Shown piece after piece: positions 37,719 through 47,631 of a stretch of DNA of 64,000 nt (positions within the stretch are counted from its first letter, which is position 1; each line of letters starts with the position of its first letter). Below the pieces are notes generated by a model, which was not told the DNA's origin, did no database searches, and was given only the letters and a program-made list of their open reading frames with translations. Where the stretch lies: NCBI RefSeq assembly GCF_000297395.2, contig NZ_HF570108.1:1148276-1212275 (forward strand). The letters are read 5' to 3'. The position numbers and the translations under genes were made by a program. The DNA comes from Micromonospora lupini str. Lupac 08. Lineage in GTDB: Bacteria > Actinomycetota > Actinomycetes > Mycobacteriales > Micromonosporaceae.

Positions 37719-39458
37719 ATGACGGTCCTCGGATCCCGCAGCGGCAGCCAGATCCTGCGTACCTTCCTCCCCGACCAGACGGTCGACCTCCGCGGCGACA
37801 TCTACCGGGTCGCGGAGTGGTCCGCGCCCAGTCCCATCCTGGTCGACACCGATCTCGTACGACGCCACCTGCTTCATGAGGTCAGCGCGTGGTCGAAGGA
37901 ATTCGACAGCGGCGTTGTCGACGACCTGATGCGGAAAGCTCCTGTCGAAGTGGTCGAGCTCGACGAGCGACGCGGCGTCACCGTCGAGCGGTATCCGCAG
38001 GTGTGGCTCTGCCGGACGTGCAAGCGCATCGGAAAGTCCATCGACCGGCCGTGCAAGTGCGGCCAGCGCAACAAGTGGGGCCAGCTGCACTTCGTCGGCG
38101 TCCACGAGTGTGGCGCAATCGCCGAGCCATACATCAAGAGGTGTCCGACGCACGACGACGTCAAGGTCGTGATTCCCAAGAGTGCCAAGGCTGCCGACAT
38201 CACGTTCGTCTGCCCAGTTTGTAGTGCACAGACCATGCAAGGGCTCGGCTTCAACAAGCCCTGCGCATGCGGGAATGGCAAACTCCGCTGGAACGTGCAC
38301 AAGGCCCGCATGGTCTACACGCCGCGGGGCATGGTGTTGATCAATCCACCGCGACCCGAGCACCGGGAGGGGCTCAAGCTCGCCGGTGGTGCTCGCAAGG
38401 CGTTGGTCTGGGTGGTCGATGGGTTGGCGGTGGCCCGGCCTGCCGACGTGGTTTCACCGCCGACCCTCGAAGAACTGATCGAGCAACTCATGCGTACCGG
38501 TCTTCCTCGGGAGATCGCGGAGGTTGCCGCGAAGAGCGCTGCCGATCAGGGGGGACTTGCGAAGGCCGGCGACCACCCGATCGACGGGCTCTCGGGCGAA
38601 CGGCGCGAGGAAGCAGAGCGGGAAGCGGTCGACATCGCCATGGCGCTTGCGGAGAGTCGCACGCCGACGACGGCACCGCGCAGTGCGACGCCCGGTGACG
38701 CCCTGGACGTGCGTTACCGAGACCGCTACCCGGCGGCGCTCGACCGGGCCGGGATCGACGGCCTGGACCTCGTCGACCGGTTCCCGGTGCTGAACGCGAT
38801 GTACGGCTACACGCGGGGCGAGGACGACCCGTCGAAGTGTCGGCTGGTGCCCTTCCGCCGGAAGAAGGGCGGCTATCGGCTCTACGGCAACCTCGCCGAG
38901 ACGGAGGCCTTCCTGGTCCGCCTGGACCCGGTACGGGTCGCCACCTGGCTGGTGGGGAGAGGGCACCGGTTGCCGGGATGGACCTCCGGAGACGGGGCGG
39001 TTGCGGCGCGAGTCGCGATCCTGCAGGAGGTGCAGGTGCCGTCCAAGCGTGACGACCCGTCGGTCGAGTCCGCCGGCACCGACCTGCTCAAGCTGGTGCA
39101 CACCTACGCCCACAGGTTCATTCGGCAGGCCGCCGTCTTCTCGGGGATCGAGCGGGACGCGTTGAGCGAGTATTTGGTACCCGGTCACCTGGGCTTCTTC
39201 GTCTACGCCGCCGCTCGTGGTGACTTCGTGCTTGGCGGCATGCAGGCGGTGTTCGAGTCGAACCTGGACGAGTTGCTCGACGCGTTCGTCGACGCAGAGC
39301 ACCGCTGTCCACTGGATCCTGGGTGTGCCCGTGGCAGTGGCGCGTGCAGCGCTTGCGTCCATCTGGGGGAGCCGTCATGCCGGTTCTTCAACCGTTTCCT
39401 GGATCGAAAGGTGCTCTTTGGGACCAACGGATACCTGCGTACGCCGGTCAGGGCGTAG
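37719..39458 (+). CDS. drmB: DISARM protein DrmB (DUF1998)
   Basis: A 579-residue protein starting 12 bases after drmA. The N-terminal half carries many zinc-type cysteines (CRTCKRIG, CKCG, CPTHDD, CPVCSAQT, CACGNGKLRW). The C-terminal half is DUF1998: LLKLVHTYAHRFIRQAAVFSGIERD and a final cysteine cluster CPLDPGCARGSGACSACVHLGEPSCRFFN. DrmB partners DrmA in DISARM. The usual next gene, drmC (phospholipase D-type nuclease), is missing; its place is taken by a convergent vsr gene whose 3' end overlaps drmB by 11 bases. Confidence 0.88.
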   Translation: MTVLGSRSGSQILRTFLPDQTVDLRGDIYRVAEWSAPSPILVDTDLVRRHLLHEVSAWSKEFDSGVVDDLMRKAPVEVVELDERRGVTVERYPQVWLCRTCKRIGKSIDRPCKCGQRNKWGQLHFVGVHECGAIAEPYIKRCPTHDDVKVVIPKSAKAADITFVCPVCSAQTMQGLGFNKPCACGNGKLRWNVHKARMVYTPRGMVLINPPRPEHREGLKLAGGARKALVWVVDGLAVARPADVVSPPTLEELIEQLMRTGLPREIAEVAAKSAADQGGLAKAGDHPIDGLSGERREEAEREAVDIAMALAESRTPTTAPRSATPGDALDVRYRDRYPAALDRAGIDGLDLVDRFPVLNAMYGYTRGEDDPSKCRLVPFRRKKGGYRLYGNLAETEAFLVRLDPVRVATWLVGRGHRLPGWTSGDGAVAARVAILQEVQVPSKRDDPSVESAGTDLLKLVHTYAHRFIRQAAVFSGIERDALSEYLVPGHLGFFVYAAARGDFVLGGMQAVFESNLDELLDAFVDAEHRCPLDPGCARGSGACSACVHLGEPSCRFFNRFLDRKVLFGTNGYLRTPVRA

Positions 39459-39882
39459 CAGGAGGCACCCGGCGCCGCCATTCGGCCTCCACTCGGTCGG
39501 CGGCGGCGTCGGTGGCCTCGTGCTCCCAGACGTGCAGCGCCAGCCAGCCCAGCTCGGCTAGGGCAAGGTCCTTGGCGCGGTCGCGGGCCACGTTGCGGTC
39601 GAGCTTTTGCTGCCACCAGTCCCGGTTGTTGCGAGGCAGGGTGCCGTGCTCGGGGCAGCGGTGCCAGAAGCAGCCGTCGACGAAGACCGCCACCTTCGCC
39701 CGGGTGAAGGCCAGGTCGGGGCGTCCGGGCAGGCCGGGATGGTTCACCCGGAAGCGAAGGCCGCGGCGGTGAAGCTCACGACGCAGCGACAGCTCGGGCT
39801 TCGTGGAGGCACGAGGCATTCGCCGGAACCGGGCGGAGGTCGCGGCGTCCAGAGGCCTTGGCAAGGTGGACTTTCGGTCCAT
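39448..39882 (-). CDS. vsr: Very short patch repair (Vsr) endonuclease
   Basis: A 144-residue T:G mismatch nicking endonuclease. Diagnostic segments are RMPRASTKPELSLRRELHRRGLRFRVN, LPGRPDLAFTRAKVAVFVDGCFWHRCPEHG and RNVARDRAKDLALAELGW. The catalytic Asp lies in RPDLAF and the zinc/His elements in the CFWHRCPEH region. Vsr repairs mismatches formed when 5-methylcytosine deaminates, so it normally accompanies a cytosine-5 methyltransferase; one is encoded about 17 kb away at 57434-58531. It is the only minus-strand gene in the locus and is divergent from drmD. Confidence 0.93.
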   Translation of the reverse strand: MDRKSTLPRPLDAATSARFRRMPRASTKPELSLRRELHRRGLRFRVNHPGLPGRPDLAFTRAKVAVFVDGCFWHRCPEHGTLPRNNRDWWQQKLDRNVARDRAKDLALAELGWLALHVWEHEATDAAADRVEAEWRRRVPPATP

Positions 39883-39932
39883 CTCTCCAACCTATCCGGG
39901 GACATCATGAAAGATCATTCATAGTTAGGCTC

Positions 39933-39956
39933 CGAGGGAAATAACATCTTCCCTCG
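39933..39956. promoter_or_regulatory. Perfect 8-bp inverted repeat in the vsr/drmD divergent promoter region
   Basis: CGAGGGAA (39933-39940) and TTCCCTCG (39949-39956) flank an AT-rich 8-base spacer, 17 bases before the drmD GTG. The whole 90-base gap (39883-39973) is unusually AT-rich for this window. It may be an operator for a repressor or a hairpin in the drmD leader. AGGGA/TCCCT half-sites recur at 61874-61898. Confidence 0.45.
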
Positions 39957-39973
39957 CATTAGGTGCCCTTTTC

Positions 39974-42889
39974 GTGACGAATGCAAAGATCGCCCCGTCA
40001 GTGGCCGTGAAGGCCGACCTCAAGGGTGCATACGCTCCAGGCTCGGTCGTGGTGATCCGCGACGAGGAGTGGCTCGTGCGGGCGACCGAGAAGACCACCG
40101 ACGGCACCTTGCTCCACGTCCAGGGCCTCGGCGAGTTGGTTCGCGACGCCACCGCCTCGTTCTACGACAGCCTCGACGTGGTGACTCCTTTGGAGCCGTC
40201 GGCAGCCCGGGTCGTCGCTGATGGCAGTCCGCGGTATCGCACCGCCCGGCTCTGGCTGGAGTCGACGATCCGCAAGACCGCCGTACCACTCGGGGAGGGT
40301 TCGCTCTCCGTGGCGACCCGCGGACTCGCCGACGTGCTCAGCTACCAGCAGGCTGCGGTCCGTAAGGCGCTGGACCGCCAGAACCTGCGCCCAAGGATGC
40401 TGCTCGCCGACGCGGTTGGCCTCGGTAAGACCCTCGAGATCGGCATGATCCTCGCGGAGCTGGTCCGCCGTGGTCGCGGTGATCGGATCCTGATCGTGAC
40501 GCCGCGTCACGTACTCGAGCAGATGCAGCACGAGCTGTGGACGCGATTCGCGCTTCCGTTCGTCCGCCTCGACTCGGCCGGCATCCAGCGGGTGCGGCAG
40601 AAGCTCCCGGCCACCCGCAATCCGTTCACCTACTACAAGCGGGTCATCATCTCGATCGACACCCTGAAGTCCGACAGGTACGTCGCGAGCCTGCGGAAGC
40701 ATCGCTGGGACGCCGTCGTCATCGACGAGTCGCACAACCTGGCGAACGCCACGACACTGAACAACCGGCTTGCGCGGCTGCTGGCGCGGAACAGCGAGGC
40801 GCTCGTCCTCGCCTCGGCGACCCCGCACAACGGCCGAGCGGAGTCGTTCGCTGAGCTGATCCGACTGCTGGACCCGTCAGCCGTCAGGCCGGACGGAGAA
40901 CTCGTCCCGGACGAGGTGCGGCGACTGGTGGTGCGGAGGCATCGGCATAGCCCAGAGGTCGCGCAGGTCGTCGGCGCCGACTGGGCGGAGCGGCAGGAGC
41001 CGAACAACGTCCTGGTGCCGGCGACGCCAGCGGAGAACGCTGTGGCTGAGGAACTGGAGCAGACGTGGCTATGGCCCGGCAAGGGCGGTAGCCCCTACTC
41101 GGGGAAGACCGCTTCACTCTTCCCGTGGACCCTTGCCAAGGCATTCCTCTCCTCGCCGGCGGCGCTGAAGGAGACGATCGAGGCACGGCTGGGCCGGCTT
41201 AGTAACGACGACAAGGGAGACCCGGAGCGGCAGGCGCGCGAGTGCGAGGCGCTGGAAAGGCTGGCCGCGCTCAACGAGAAGACGCTCAGGCAGCGCTCTG
41301 CGAAGTACACCCGGCTCGTGGCGCACCTGAAGGACTGCGGGGTCGGCCGCGGCTCTCCCGCCCGCGTGGTCGTGTTCGCCGAGCGCCTGGCGACCCTGAG
41401 CTGGCTGCACCGGAACCTGCCGAAGGATCTCGGCCTGCCCGCCGAGGCGGTGCAGATGGTACGCGGTGGGGAAGACGACGAGCAGCAGCGCATCGTGGAG
41501 GAGTTCAAGCAGGAGCAGGCGGCGGTACGCGTTCTCGTCGCCGGTGACGTGGCGTCCGAGGGCGTCAACCTGCACGCGCAGTGCCACGAGCTGGTCCACT
41601 ACGACATTCCCTGGAGCCTTATCCGGATCGAGCAGCGCAACGGCCGTATCGACCGATACGGGCAGAAGCATCCGCCGCGGGTGACGGCTCTGCTGCTGGA
41701 CCCTGCGAGTCGGCGCTTCGCCGGTGACGTGCGGATCCTCGCGAAGCTGGTGGAGAAGGAGGACGAAGCCCACACCGCGCTAGGTGACGCTGCCTCGCTG
41801 ATGGGCTGCTACGACGTCAAGGGCGAGGAGGACCAGATCCGTGACGTCCTCGCCGGCAACAAGCAACTCGACGATGTGGTACGCCCGCTGGCAGCGGTGG
41901 CGGCTGGCAACGACCTGGCAGCCATGTTCGCCCAGATGTTCGAGGGGCCGAGCGAGCAGCCCGCCCAGCCGGCCGAGGACCAGCCGGAAGCCGGCCTAGA
42001 CCTCGACTCGGGCCTCTACGACGACGACGTCTCCTACCTGGAGGACGCGTTGCAGGAGGCATTCATCGATCCGACGGCGCAGCCGAGCCGCGGTGGTGTG
42101 GGCTGGCGTCGAGACGAGGCCTTCGGCACCGTAGAGCTGAGTCCTCCGCCGGACCTTGTGCAACGCCTGGAGGTGCTGCCGCAGGCGTATCTCGCCGAGC
42201 GCAAGGTGACCGAGCGGCTGGTGCTCGCCACGACCCAGGTACGCGGCAAGGACCGACTGGCTGCCGCACGCCGGGAAGACAAGATCTCCTGGCCGGACGC
42301 CCACTACCTCAGCCCGTTGCACCCCGTGCTGGACTGGGCAGCCGACCGGGCACTGGCAGCGCTGGGCCGGAACGAGGTCTTCGCCGTACGCGGCACCGTC
42401 GAGGCTCCGACGGTGCTGCTGCTGGGCACGCTGACCAACCGGCGCGGCCAGGTCGTCTCTACCGCCTGGCTGACAGCGGAGTTTCCGACACCGGCGAACC
42501 CATCCTTCACGCTGATCTCTCCCCATGAGTCGGCTCGGGCGGCGCTGCGGGCCTTCGGCTGGGACACCGCACGCAACAATCCCGCGCCTGTCACGGATGT
42601 CGAGGCGCTGAGCGAGCTGGTGGCTCCTGCCGTCCACCAAGCGGAGAGCCACCTGCTCAACGTCTTCAAGGCAGCCGAGCGGGACGCAGGACAGCTGGTC
42701 GAGGAGTGGACGCGGCGGTTGGACCACTGGGACGCAGAGGCCGATGTGCTCATTCAGCGCAGCGACCTCAAGCAGCGTAGGACGAGCGTGGAACAGGAGA
42801 AGGCGCTGGTGCAGGCGATGGCTCCCGACCGCCAGCTCGTACGGCCGCTGCTAGTGGTCGTGCCGGACGTGGAAGGTGGTAAGTGGTGA
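39974..42889 (+). CDS. drmD: DISARM SNF2-like helicase DrmD
   Basis: A 971-residue SNF2/SF2 ATPase with Walker A LLADAVGLGKTLEIG (Asp146 onward), VIDESHNLAN (DESH about 251-254), LASATPHNG and the C-terminal helicase motifs VFAERLATLSWL, AGDVASEGVNLHAQC and RIEQRNGRIDRYGQ. DrmD is specific to class 1 DISARM and is normally followed by the DrmMI methylase, as here. GTG 39974 is used. The stop overlaps the methylase start, giving translational coupling. Confidence 0.88.
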   Translation: MTNAKIAPSVAVKADLKGAYAPGSVVVIRDEEWLVRATEKTTDGTLLHVQGLGELVRDATASFYDSLDVVTPLEPSAARVVADGSPRYRTARLWLESTIRKTAVPLGEGSLSVATRGLADVLSYQQAAVRKALDRQNLRPRMLLADAVGLGKTLEIGMILAELVRRGRGDRILIVTPRHVLEQMQHELWTRFALPFVRLDSAGIQRVRQKLPATRNPFTYYKRVIISIDTLKSDRYVASLRKHRWDAVVIDESHNLANATTLNNRLARLLARNSEALVLASATPHNGRAESFAELIRLLDPSAVRPDGELVPDEVRRLVVRRHRHSPEVAQVVGADWAERQEPNNVLVPATPAENAVAEELEQTWLWPGKGGSPYSGKTASLFPWTLAKAFLSSPAALKETIEARLGRLSNDDKGDPERQARECEALERLAALNEKTLRQRSAKYTRLVAHLKDCGVGRGSPARVVVFAERLATLSWLHRNLPKDLGLPAEAVQMVRGGEDDEQQRIVEEFKQEQAAVRVLVAGDVASEGVNLHAQCHELVHYDIPWSLIRIEQRNGRIDRYGQKHPPRVTALLLDPASRRFAGDVRILAKLVEKEDEAHTALGDAASLMGCYDVKGEEDQIRDVLAGNKQLDDVVRPLAAVAAGNDLAAMFAQMFEGPSEQPAQPAEDQPEAGLDLDSGLYDDDVSYLEDALQEAFIDPTAQPSRGGVGWRRDEAFGTVELSPPPDLVQRLEVLPQAYLAERKVTERLVLATTQVRGKDRLAAARREDKISWPDAHYLSPLHPVLDWAADRALAALGRNEVFAVRGTVEAPTVLLLGTLTNRRGQVVSTAWLTAEFPTPANPSFTLISPHESARAALRAFGWDTARNNPAPVTDVEALSELVAPAVHQAESHLLNVFKAAERDAGQLVEEWTRRLDHWDAEADVLIQRSDLKQRRTSVEQEKALVQAMAPDRQLVRPLLVVVPDVEGGKW

Positions 42890-45800
42890 GCGGGTCTGAC
42901 GCGATCATCGTCGGTGAGGGTTGGATCTCGGAGCACTACTTCACCACCGAGGCGAAAGGTGAGTCGTTCCGCGCGGAGGTCAAGAAGCGCCGGGACGAGT
43001 GGGACGCCGAGGCGAAGGCGGGCCGGGAGACGCCGCGGTCGCGGTTCGTTGACGCGCGCCAGAAGCTCGAGGCCGAGCTCGCGAAGCTAGCCGAACTGCT
43101 CGACCCGAGCGAGCGCAGAGAGGTACGCGAGGGCCGCGACACCGACGGCCGCAGCCCTGACGCGGTGGCGGCAGGGGTGCACCGTCACATGCTCGACGTA
43201 CTGGAGTTGCGGGGACACGGCCTCGTCCTCGACCAGGAGGGGCCGCTGTGGCGGGTGTCGTCGCCCGGCATCACCGATCGCGCGCCGCTGGTCGTGGTCT
43301 CCGCACGACCGGTCACCACGGTCGAGGAACTGTTGGTTCGCGACGCAGTGACGCTGCCCGAGTCGGTGAGGCTCACCGACGACGGGGACGAGCTGAAGTC
43401 CGCGGCCCGCTTGGTGTCGGCGCTCTTCGTCGCCGACGACGCTCCGGACCTGATCCTCGTGCTCGCCGGCCGATGGGCGCTGCTCGCCGAGCGGGAGCGC
43501 TGGGCCGAGGGACGCTACCTCGCCGTCGACGTGCAGCTCGTCTGCGAGCGCAACGACGGCAAGAAGGGTGGTGAGATCGACCGGGCCCTGACCTGCCTCT
43601 GTGCGCAGTCGATCGCGCCGGACGCCGACGGCAAGCTGTGGTGGCACAACATCCTCGAAGCCTCGGTCAAGCACACCGTCGGCGTCTCGAAGGACCTGCG
43701 CGACGGTGTCCGCCTCTCCATCGAGATCATCGCCAACGAGGTCGTCAACCGCCGGCGTGACCAGGGGCTCGACCCGCTGCCGGCAGGTGAGGCCCAGCCG
43801 CTGGCGAAGCAGTCGCTGCGTTTCCTCTATCGCATCCTGTTCCTCCTGTACGCCGAGGCGTCGCCCGAGCTGGGCGTGCTGCCGGTAGGTGCGCCGGAGT
43901 ACGACCAGGGCTACAGCCTGGACCGGTTGCGGGAGCTGGTCCAGGTGGAGCTGGCCACGCCGCGCGCCCAGAACGGCACTCACCTCTACGACTCCCTCGG
44001 CGTGCTGTTCCGGCTGGTCGACCTCGGCCACTCCACGGCCACGGCCGTCGTGGAGGACGATGACAGTGATGGACCTGCGAGCGCGCAGGGCTTGACGTTC
44101 AACGCGCTCAAGGCGGATCTGTTCCGGCCGGAGGCGACCGCGCACATCGACGCGGTCGGGCTGGGCAACCAGGCGATGCAGAAGGTCCTCTCCCACCTGT
44201 TGCTCAGCAAGGAGGCGCGGGGCAAGGACCGGGGCTTCATCTCGTACGCGGAGCTGGGCATCAACCAGCTTGGCGCGGTCTACGAGGGTCTGATGTCGTA
44301 CACCGGGTTCTTCGCCGAGACCGATCTTTACGAGGTCGCCAAGAACGGCGACGCGTCGAAGGGCTCGTGGGTGGTGCCCGCCGAGCGGGCCGAGGGGATC
44401 ACGCCGGCCGACTTTGTGAAGACGGTGCATCCCGTGACCGGTGAGCTGCAGCCGGTGGTGCACGAGCAGGGCTCTTTCGTGTTCCGCCTTGCCGGACGAG
44501 AGCGCCAGCAATCGGCGTCGTACTACACCCCGGAGGTGCTGACCCGGTTCACCGTCGGGCAGGCGCTGGAGGAGCTGCTCGACCAGGACGGGCAGCAGAA
44601 CACCGCCGCCGAGATCCTGGAGATGACCGTCTGCGAGCCTGCCCTTGGGTCGGGCGCGTTCGCCATCGAGGCGGTGCGGCAACTCGCCGAGCAGTACCTC
44701 AAGCGTCGCCAGGTCGAGCTGGGCGAGCGGATCGACCCTGACGCCTACCCGCGCGAACTGCAGAAGGTCAAGGCATACATCGCGCTGCACAACGTGTACG
44801 GGGTCGACCTCAACGCCACGGCCGTTGAGCTGGCAGAGATCTCGCTCTGGCTCGACACCATGGTCGACGATCTATCTGCACCGTGGTTCGGGCTGCACCT
44901 GCGACGCGGCAACTCGCTGGTCGGCGCGCGGCGGGCCGTGTACCGGCGCAGCCAGGTGAGTGACAAGTCGTGGCTGAGTGAGATAGCGCGCGAGTTGCCG
45001 CTCACCGCACTGGCCGAGGACGTCGAGGCGGGTCGGGTCGCCGGCGACGGCGTCCACCACTTCCTGCTTCCCGCCGAAGGTTGGGGCGCCGCTGCCGACG
45101 CCAAGGAGGCCGCCGCAATCGCGCCGGATGCGGCCAAGCGTCTGAAGAACTGGCGACGTGGTGTGAAGGTGAAACCAGCCAGGCAGCAGGTCGAGGCACT
45201 GGTCGAGCTGGCGCACCGGGTCGAGGTGCTGTGGCAGATCACCTACCGCCGCCTACAGATCGCCCAGCAGGAGATCCGCCGTGCCATACCTGTATGGGGG
45301 AAGGACGACCTTTCCTCTGGCGGTGCCGTGCAACGTGAGCAGATCGAAACCGAACTGGCCGACGTCAACGGGTCCTACCAGCGACTACGTCGGGTCATGG
45401 ACGCCTGGACGGCCCTCTGGTTCTGGCCACTCACCGACGAGCCGACCACGGTCGACGGGGTACGGGTCGAGCCGCCCACTTGGACGGAGTGGATCGCCGG
45501 CTTGCGGGCATTGCTCGGCCGCGCCCACGACCTACGACCGGAGAGGACCAAGGTCAAGGCGTCGACTGGCCAGCTCAGTGCCGCGACGGACTGGGAGGAG
45601 CTGAGCCAGGCCGAGCAGATCGACCTAGGGTTTGCACACGCCAAACCGGTCGCCGAGGTGCTGCGCGAGCACCCGTGGCTCGTGGTGTGCGAGCGGGTCG
45701 CGGAACAACACGGCTTCTTCCACTGGCACCTGGACTTCGTCACGGTGTTCGCCAAGGGCGGCTTCGACCTCCAGGTCGGTAACCCGCCGTGGGTTCGACC

Positions 45801-47631
45801 TCGGTCGGATGTCGATGCCTTATTAGCCGAAGGCGACCCGTGGTGGCAGCTTGAGACCAAGCCGACGCAGGTGCAGATCCGGGCACGACGCGAAGCGACG
45901 CTGGCATTGCCCGGTATTCGGAACCTCGTGATCGATGGCACCACCGATGTCGCCTGCCTCGCCGATTTCGCCGGATCAGCGCAGTACCCGCACCTCCAGG
46001 GCCTCCAGCCGGACCTCTACCGGTGCTTTATGGAGCAGGCCTGGCGCAACACCTCAAAGCGTGGCATGGTCGGGCTCATCCACCTTGAGTCCCATCTCAC
46101 AGACGAGAAGGCCGGGCTATTGCGTGCAGCGACCTACCAGCGCCTTCGGCGACACTGGGAGTTCATCAACGAACTAAAGCTGTTCGAGATTCAGGACCAG
46201 AAGCACTACGGGGTAAATATCTACGGTCCGGCTAGGGTTCGCCCGCACTTTATCAACGGTGTTTCGATGTACCACCCAGACACCGTCGTGCGCTCACTTA
46301 ACCATGACGGCTCTGGACCGGAGCCTGGGCTGAAGGATCCGGACGGAAACTGGGACCTGCGTCCGCACCGAAGCCGAATCACCGTCGTCAACGAAAAAAC
46401 TCTGGCGAGCTGGCATGCGATCCTGGAGTCATCCCAGGTGCCGGTGAGGCAGGCACGGATGGTCTATGCCGTCAATCGCTCCACCGCGTCGGTGCTCGAC
46501 AAACTGTCGCATGCCCGCCGTGTCGGCGAGTTGGGACTCCACTTCTCGCGCGGATGGGACGAGAGCATCGACCGCAAGAAAGGTTACTTCGAGTCGGAGT
46601 GGGGTAAGCCCGATTCGTGGAATGAGGTAATCCTGCAAGGGCCACACCTGTTCGTGGCGACCCCGTTCTACAAGTCGCCGAACAAGACGATGTTGCACCA
46701 ACAGGACTGGTCGGTTACCGACTTCGAAACGCTGCCACCGGATGCCATCCCGGTCACGGCCTACAAGCCGGTGGGTGACCAGCATCGCTACGACCGCGAC
46801 TACACCCACTGGGGCGAGGACGAGCGACTTCCCGCCCGTGGCTTCTACCGCGTTGCCTGGCGGAAAATGGCCGCCAATACCGGTGAGCGGACGCTCATCG
46901 CCAGCATGATCCCTCCCGGGACATGCCACATCGATGGCGTTTTTTCGCTGGGTATCCCGGCTGGCGCTACAACCGACCTTGTAGTAGTCGCCGGCTTCAC
47001 GTCGTCGCTGATACTTGACTTTGTCGTTAGAGTAGCGCCGAAAGCGAACATTCGCTCCGGAACACTTGCTCGACTTCCGCTTTCCATGAACCATTCTCTT
47101 CAGCCTGAGCTGGTGTTGCGTTCACTTCGGCTTAACTGCGTGACGAATGCGCTTGGTGCTCTCTGGGGTGAATGCTACTCGCCGTCCTTCAGAAACAGCG
47201 CTTGGGTGGGCGGCTTCGAGCACGCACGGCGCAGACCCCTCGGCGAGGTCGGGCCGGAGTGGAGCATCGAAACTCCACTACGCATCGCCGCCGACCGGCG
47301 GCGGGCGCTGGTGGAGATCGATGCGCTCGTCGCACTCATGCTCGGGTTGACGGCCGACGAGCTGTGCACAATCTACCGGACCCAGTTCGCCGTGCTTCAT
47401 GGCTACGACCGCAACGTTTACTACTACGACACCAATGGGCGGCTTGTACCCAACTCGGTGTTGAGCATGTGGCGGAAGAAGGGAAGCCGGATCACCGAGG
47501 AGGAGCGGACCGCGACCAACCAGGCGGGCAACACATACACCTACGAATTGCCGTTCGCGACGTTGGACCGGGAAAAGGACATGCGGCAGGCGTACGCCCA
47601 CTTCGAGCGGCTGCTGACGGAGCGTTCGTGA
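42886..47631 (+). CDS. drmMI: Class 1 DISARM adenine-N6 DNA methyltransferase DrmMI (Eco57I-like)
   Basis: A 1581-residue protein starting at GTG 42886 within the drmD stop (GTG 42883 is equally placed). Methyltransferase motif I is CEPALGSGAF (583-592) and motif IV is GNPPW (965-969), as in Eco57I/BREX-PglX-type N6-adenine enzymes. QQSASYYTPEVLTRF precedes motif I. Residues after about 1050 form the probable target recognition region; between about 46.9 and 47.2 kb this part is visibly less GC-rich than its surroundings, suggesting exchange of specificity. In DISARM this enzyme marks self DNA and prevents autoimmunity. Confidence 0.88.
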   Translation: MSGSDAIIVGEGWISEHYFTTEAKGESFRAEVKKRRDEWDAEAKAGRETPRSRFVDARQKLEAELAKLAELLDPSERREVREGRDTDGRSPDAVAAGVHRHMLDVLELRGHGLVLDQEGPLWRVSSPGITDRAPLVVVSARPVTTVEELLVRDAVTLPESVRLTDDGDELKSAARLVSALFVADDAPDLILVLAGRWALLAERERWAEGRYLAVDVQLVCERNDGKKGGEIDRALTCLCAQSIAPDADGKLWWHNILEASVKHTVGVSKDLRDGVRLSIEIIANEVVNRRRDQGLDPLPAGEAQPLAKQSLRFLYRILFLLYAEASPELGVLPVGAPEYDQGYSLDRLRELVQVELATPRAQNGTHLYDSLGVLFRLVDLGHSTATAVVEDDDSDGPASAQGLTFNALKADLFRPEATAHIDAVGLGNQAMQKVLSHLLLSKEARGKDRGFISYAELGINQLGAVYEGLMSYTGFFAETDLYEVAKNGDASKGSWVVPAERAEGITPADFVKTVHPVTGELQPVVHEQGSFVFRLAGRERQQSASYYTPEVLTRFTVGQALEELLDQDGQQNTAAEILEMTVCEPALGSGAFAIEAVRQLAEQYLKRRQVELGERIDPDAYPRELQKVKAYIALHNVYGVDLNATAVELAEISLWLDTMVDDLSAPWFGLHLRRGNSLVGARRAVYRRSQVSDKSWLSEIARELPLTALAEDVEAGRVAGDGVHHFLLPAEGWGAAADAKEAAAIAPDAAKRLKNWRRGVKVKPARQQVEALVELAHRVEVLWQITYRRLQIAQQEIRRAIPVWGKDDLSSGGAVQREQIETELADVNGSYQRLRRVMDAWTALWFWPLTDEPTTVDGVRVEPPTWTEWIAGLRALLGRAHDLRPERTKVKASTGQLSAATDWEELSQAEQIDLGFAHAKPVAEVLREHPWLVVCERVAEQHGFFHWHLDFVTVFAKGGFDLQVGNPPWVRPRSDVDALLAEGDPWWQLETKPTQVQIRARREATLALPGIRNLVIDGTTDVACLADFAGSAQYPHLQGLQPDLYRCFMEQAWRNTSKRGMVGLIHLESHLTDEKAGLLRAATYQRLRRHWEFINELKLFEIQDQKHYGVNIYGPARVRPHFINGVSMYHPDTVVRSLNHDGSGPEPGLKDPDGNWDLRPHRSRITVVNEKTLASWHAILESSQVPVRQARMVYAVNRSTASVLDKLSHARRVGELGLHFSRGWDESIDRKKGYFESEWGKPDSWNEVILQGPHLFVATPFYKSPNKTMLHQQDWSVTDFETLPPDAIPVTAYKPVGDQHRYDRDYTHWGEDERLPARGFYRVAWRKMAANTGERTLIASMIPPGTCHIDGVFSLGIPAGATTDLVVVAGFTSSLILDFVVRVAPKANIRSGTLARLPLSMNHSLQPELVLRSLRLNCVTNALGALWGECYSPSFRNSAWVGGFEHARRRPLGEVGPEWSIETPLRIAADRRRALVEIDALVALMLGLTADELCTIYRTQFAVLHGYDRNVYYYDTNGRLVPNSVLSMWRKKGSRITEEERTATNQAGNTYTYELPFATLDREKDMRQAYAHFERLLTERS

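Noticed and set aside
47172..47627. Upstream extension of the DruE-like gene by 152 codons
   Set aside because: This part overlaps the C-terminus of DrmMI in another frame and has no motif; GTG 47628 in a GTGA overlap matches the pattern of neighbouring genes.
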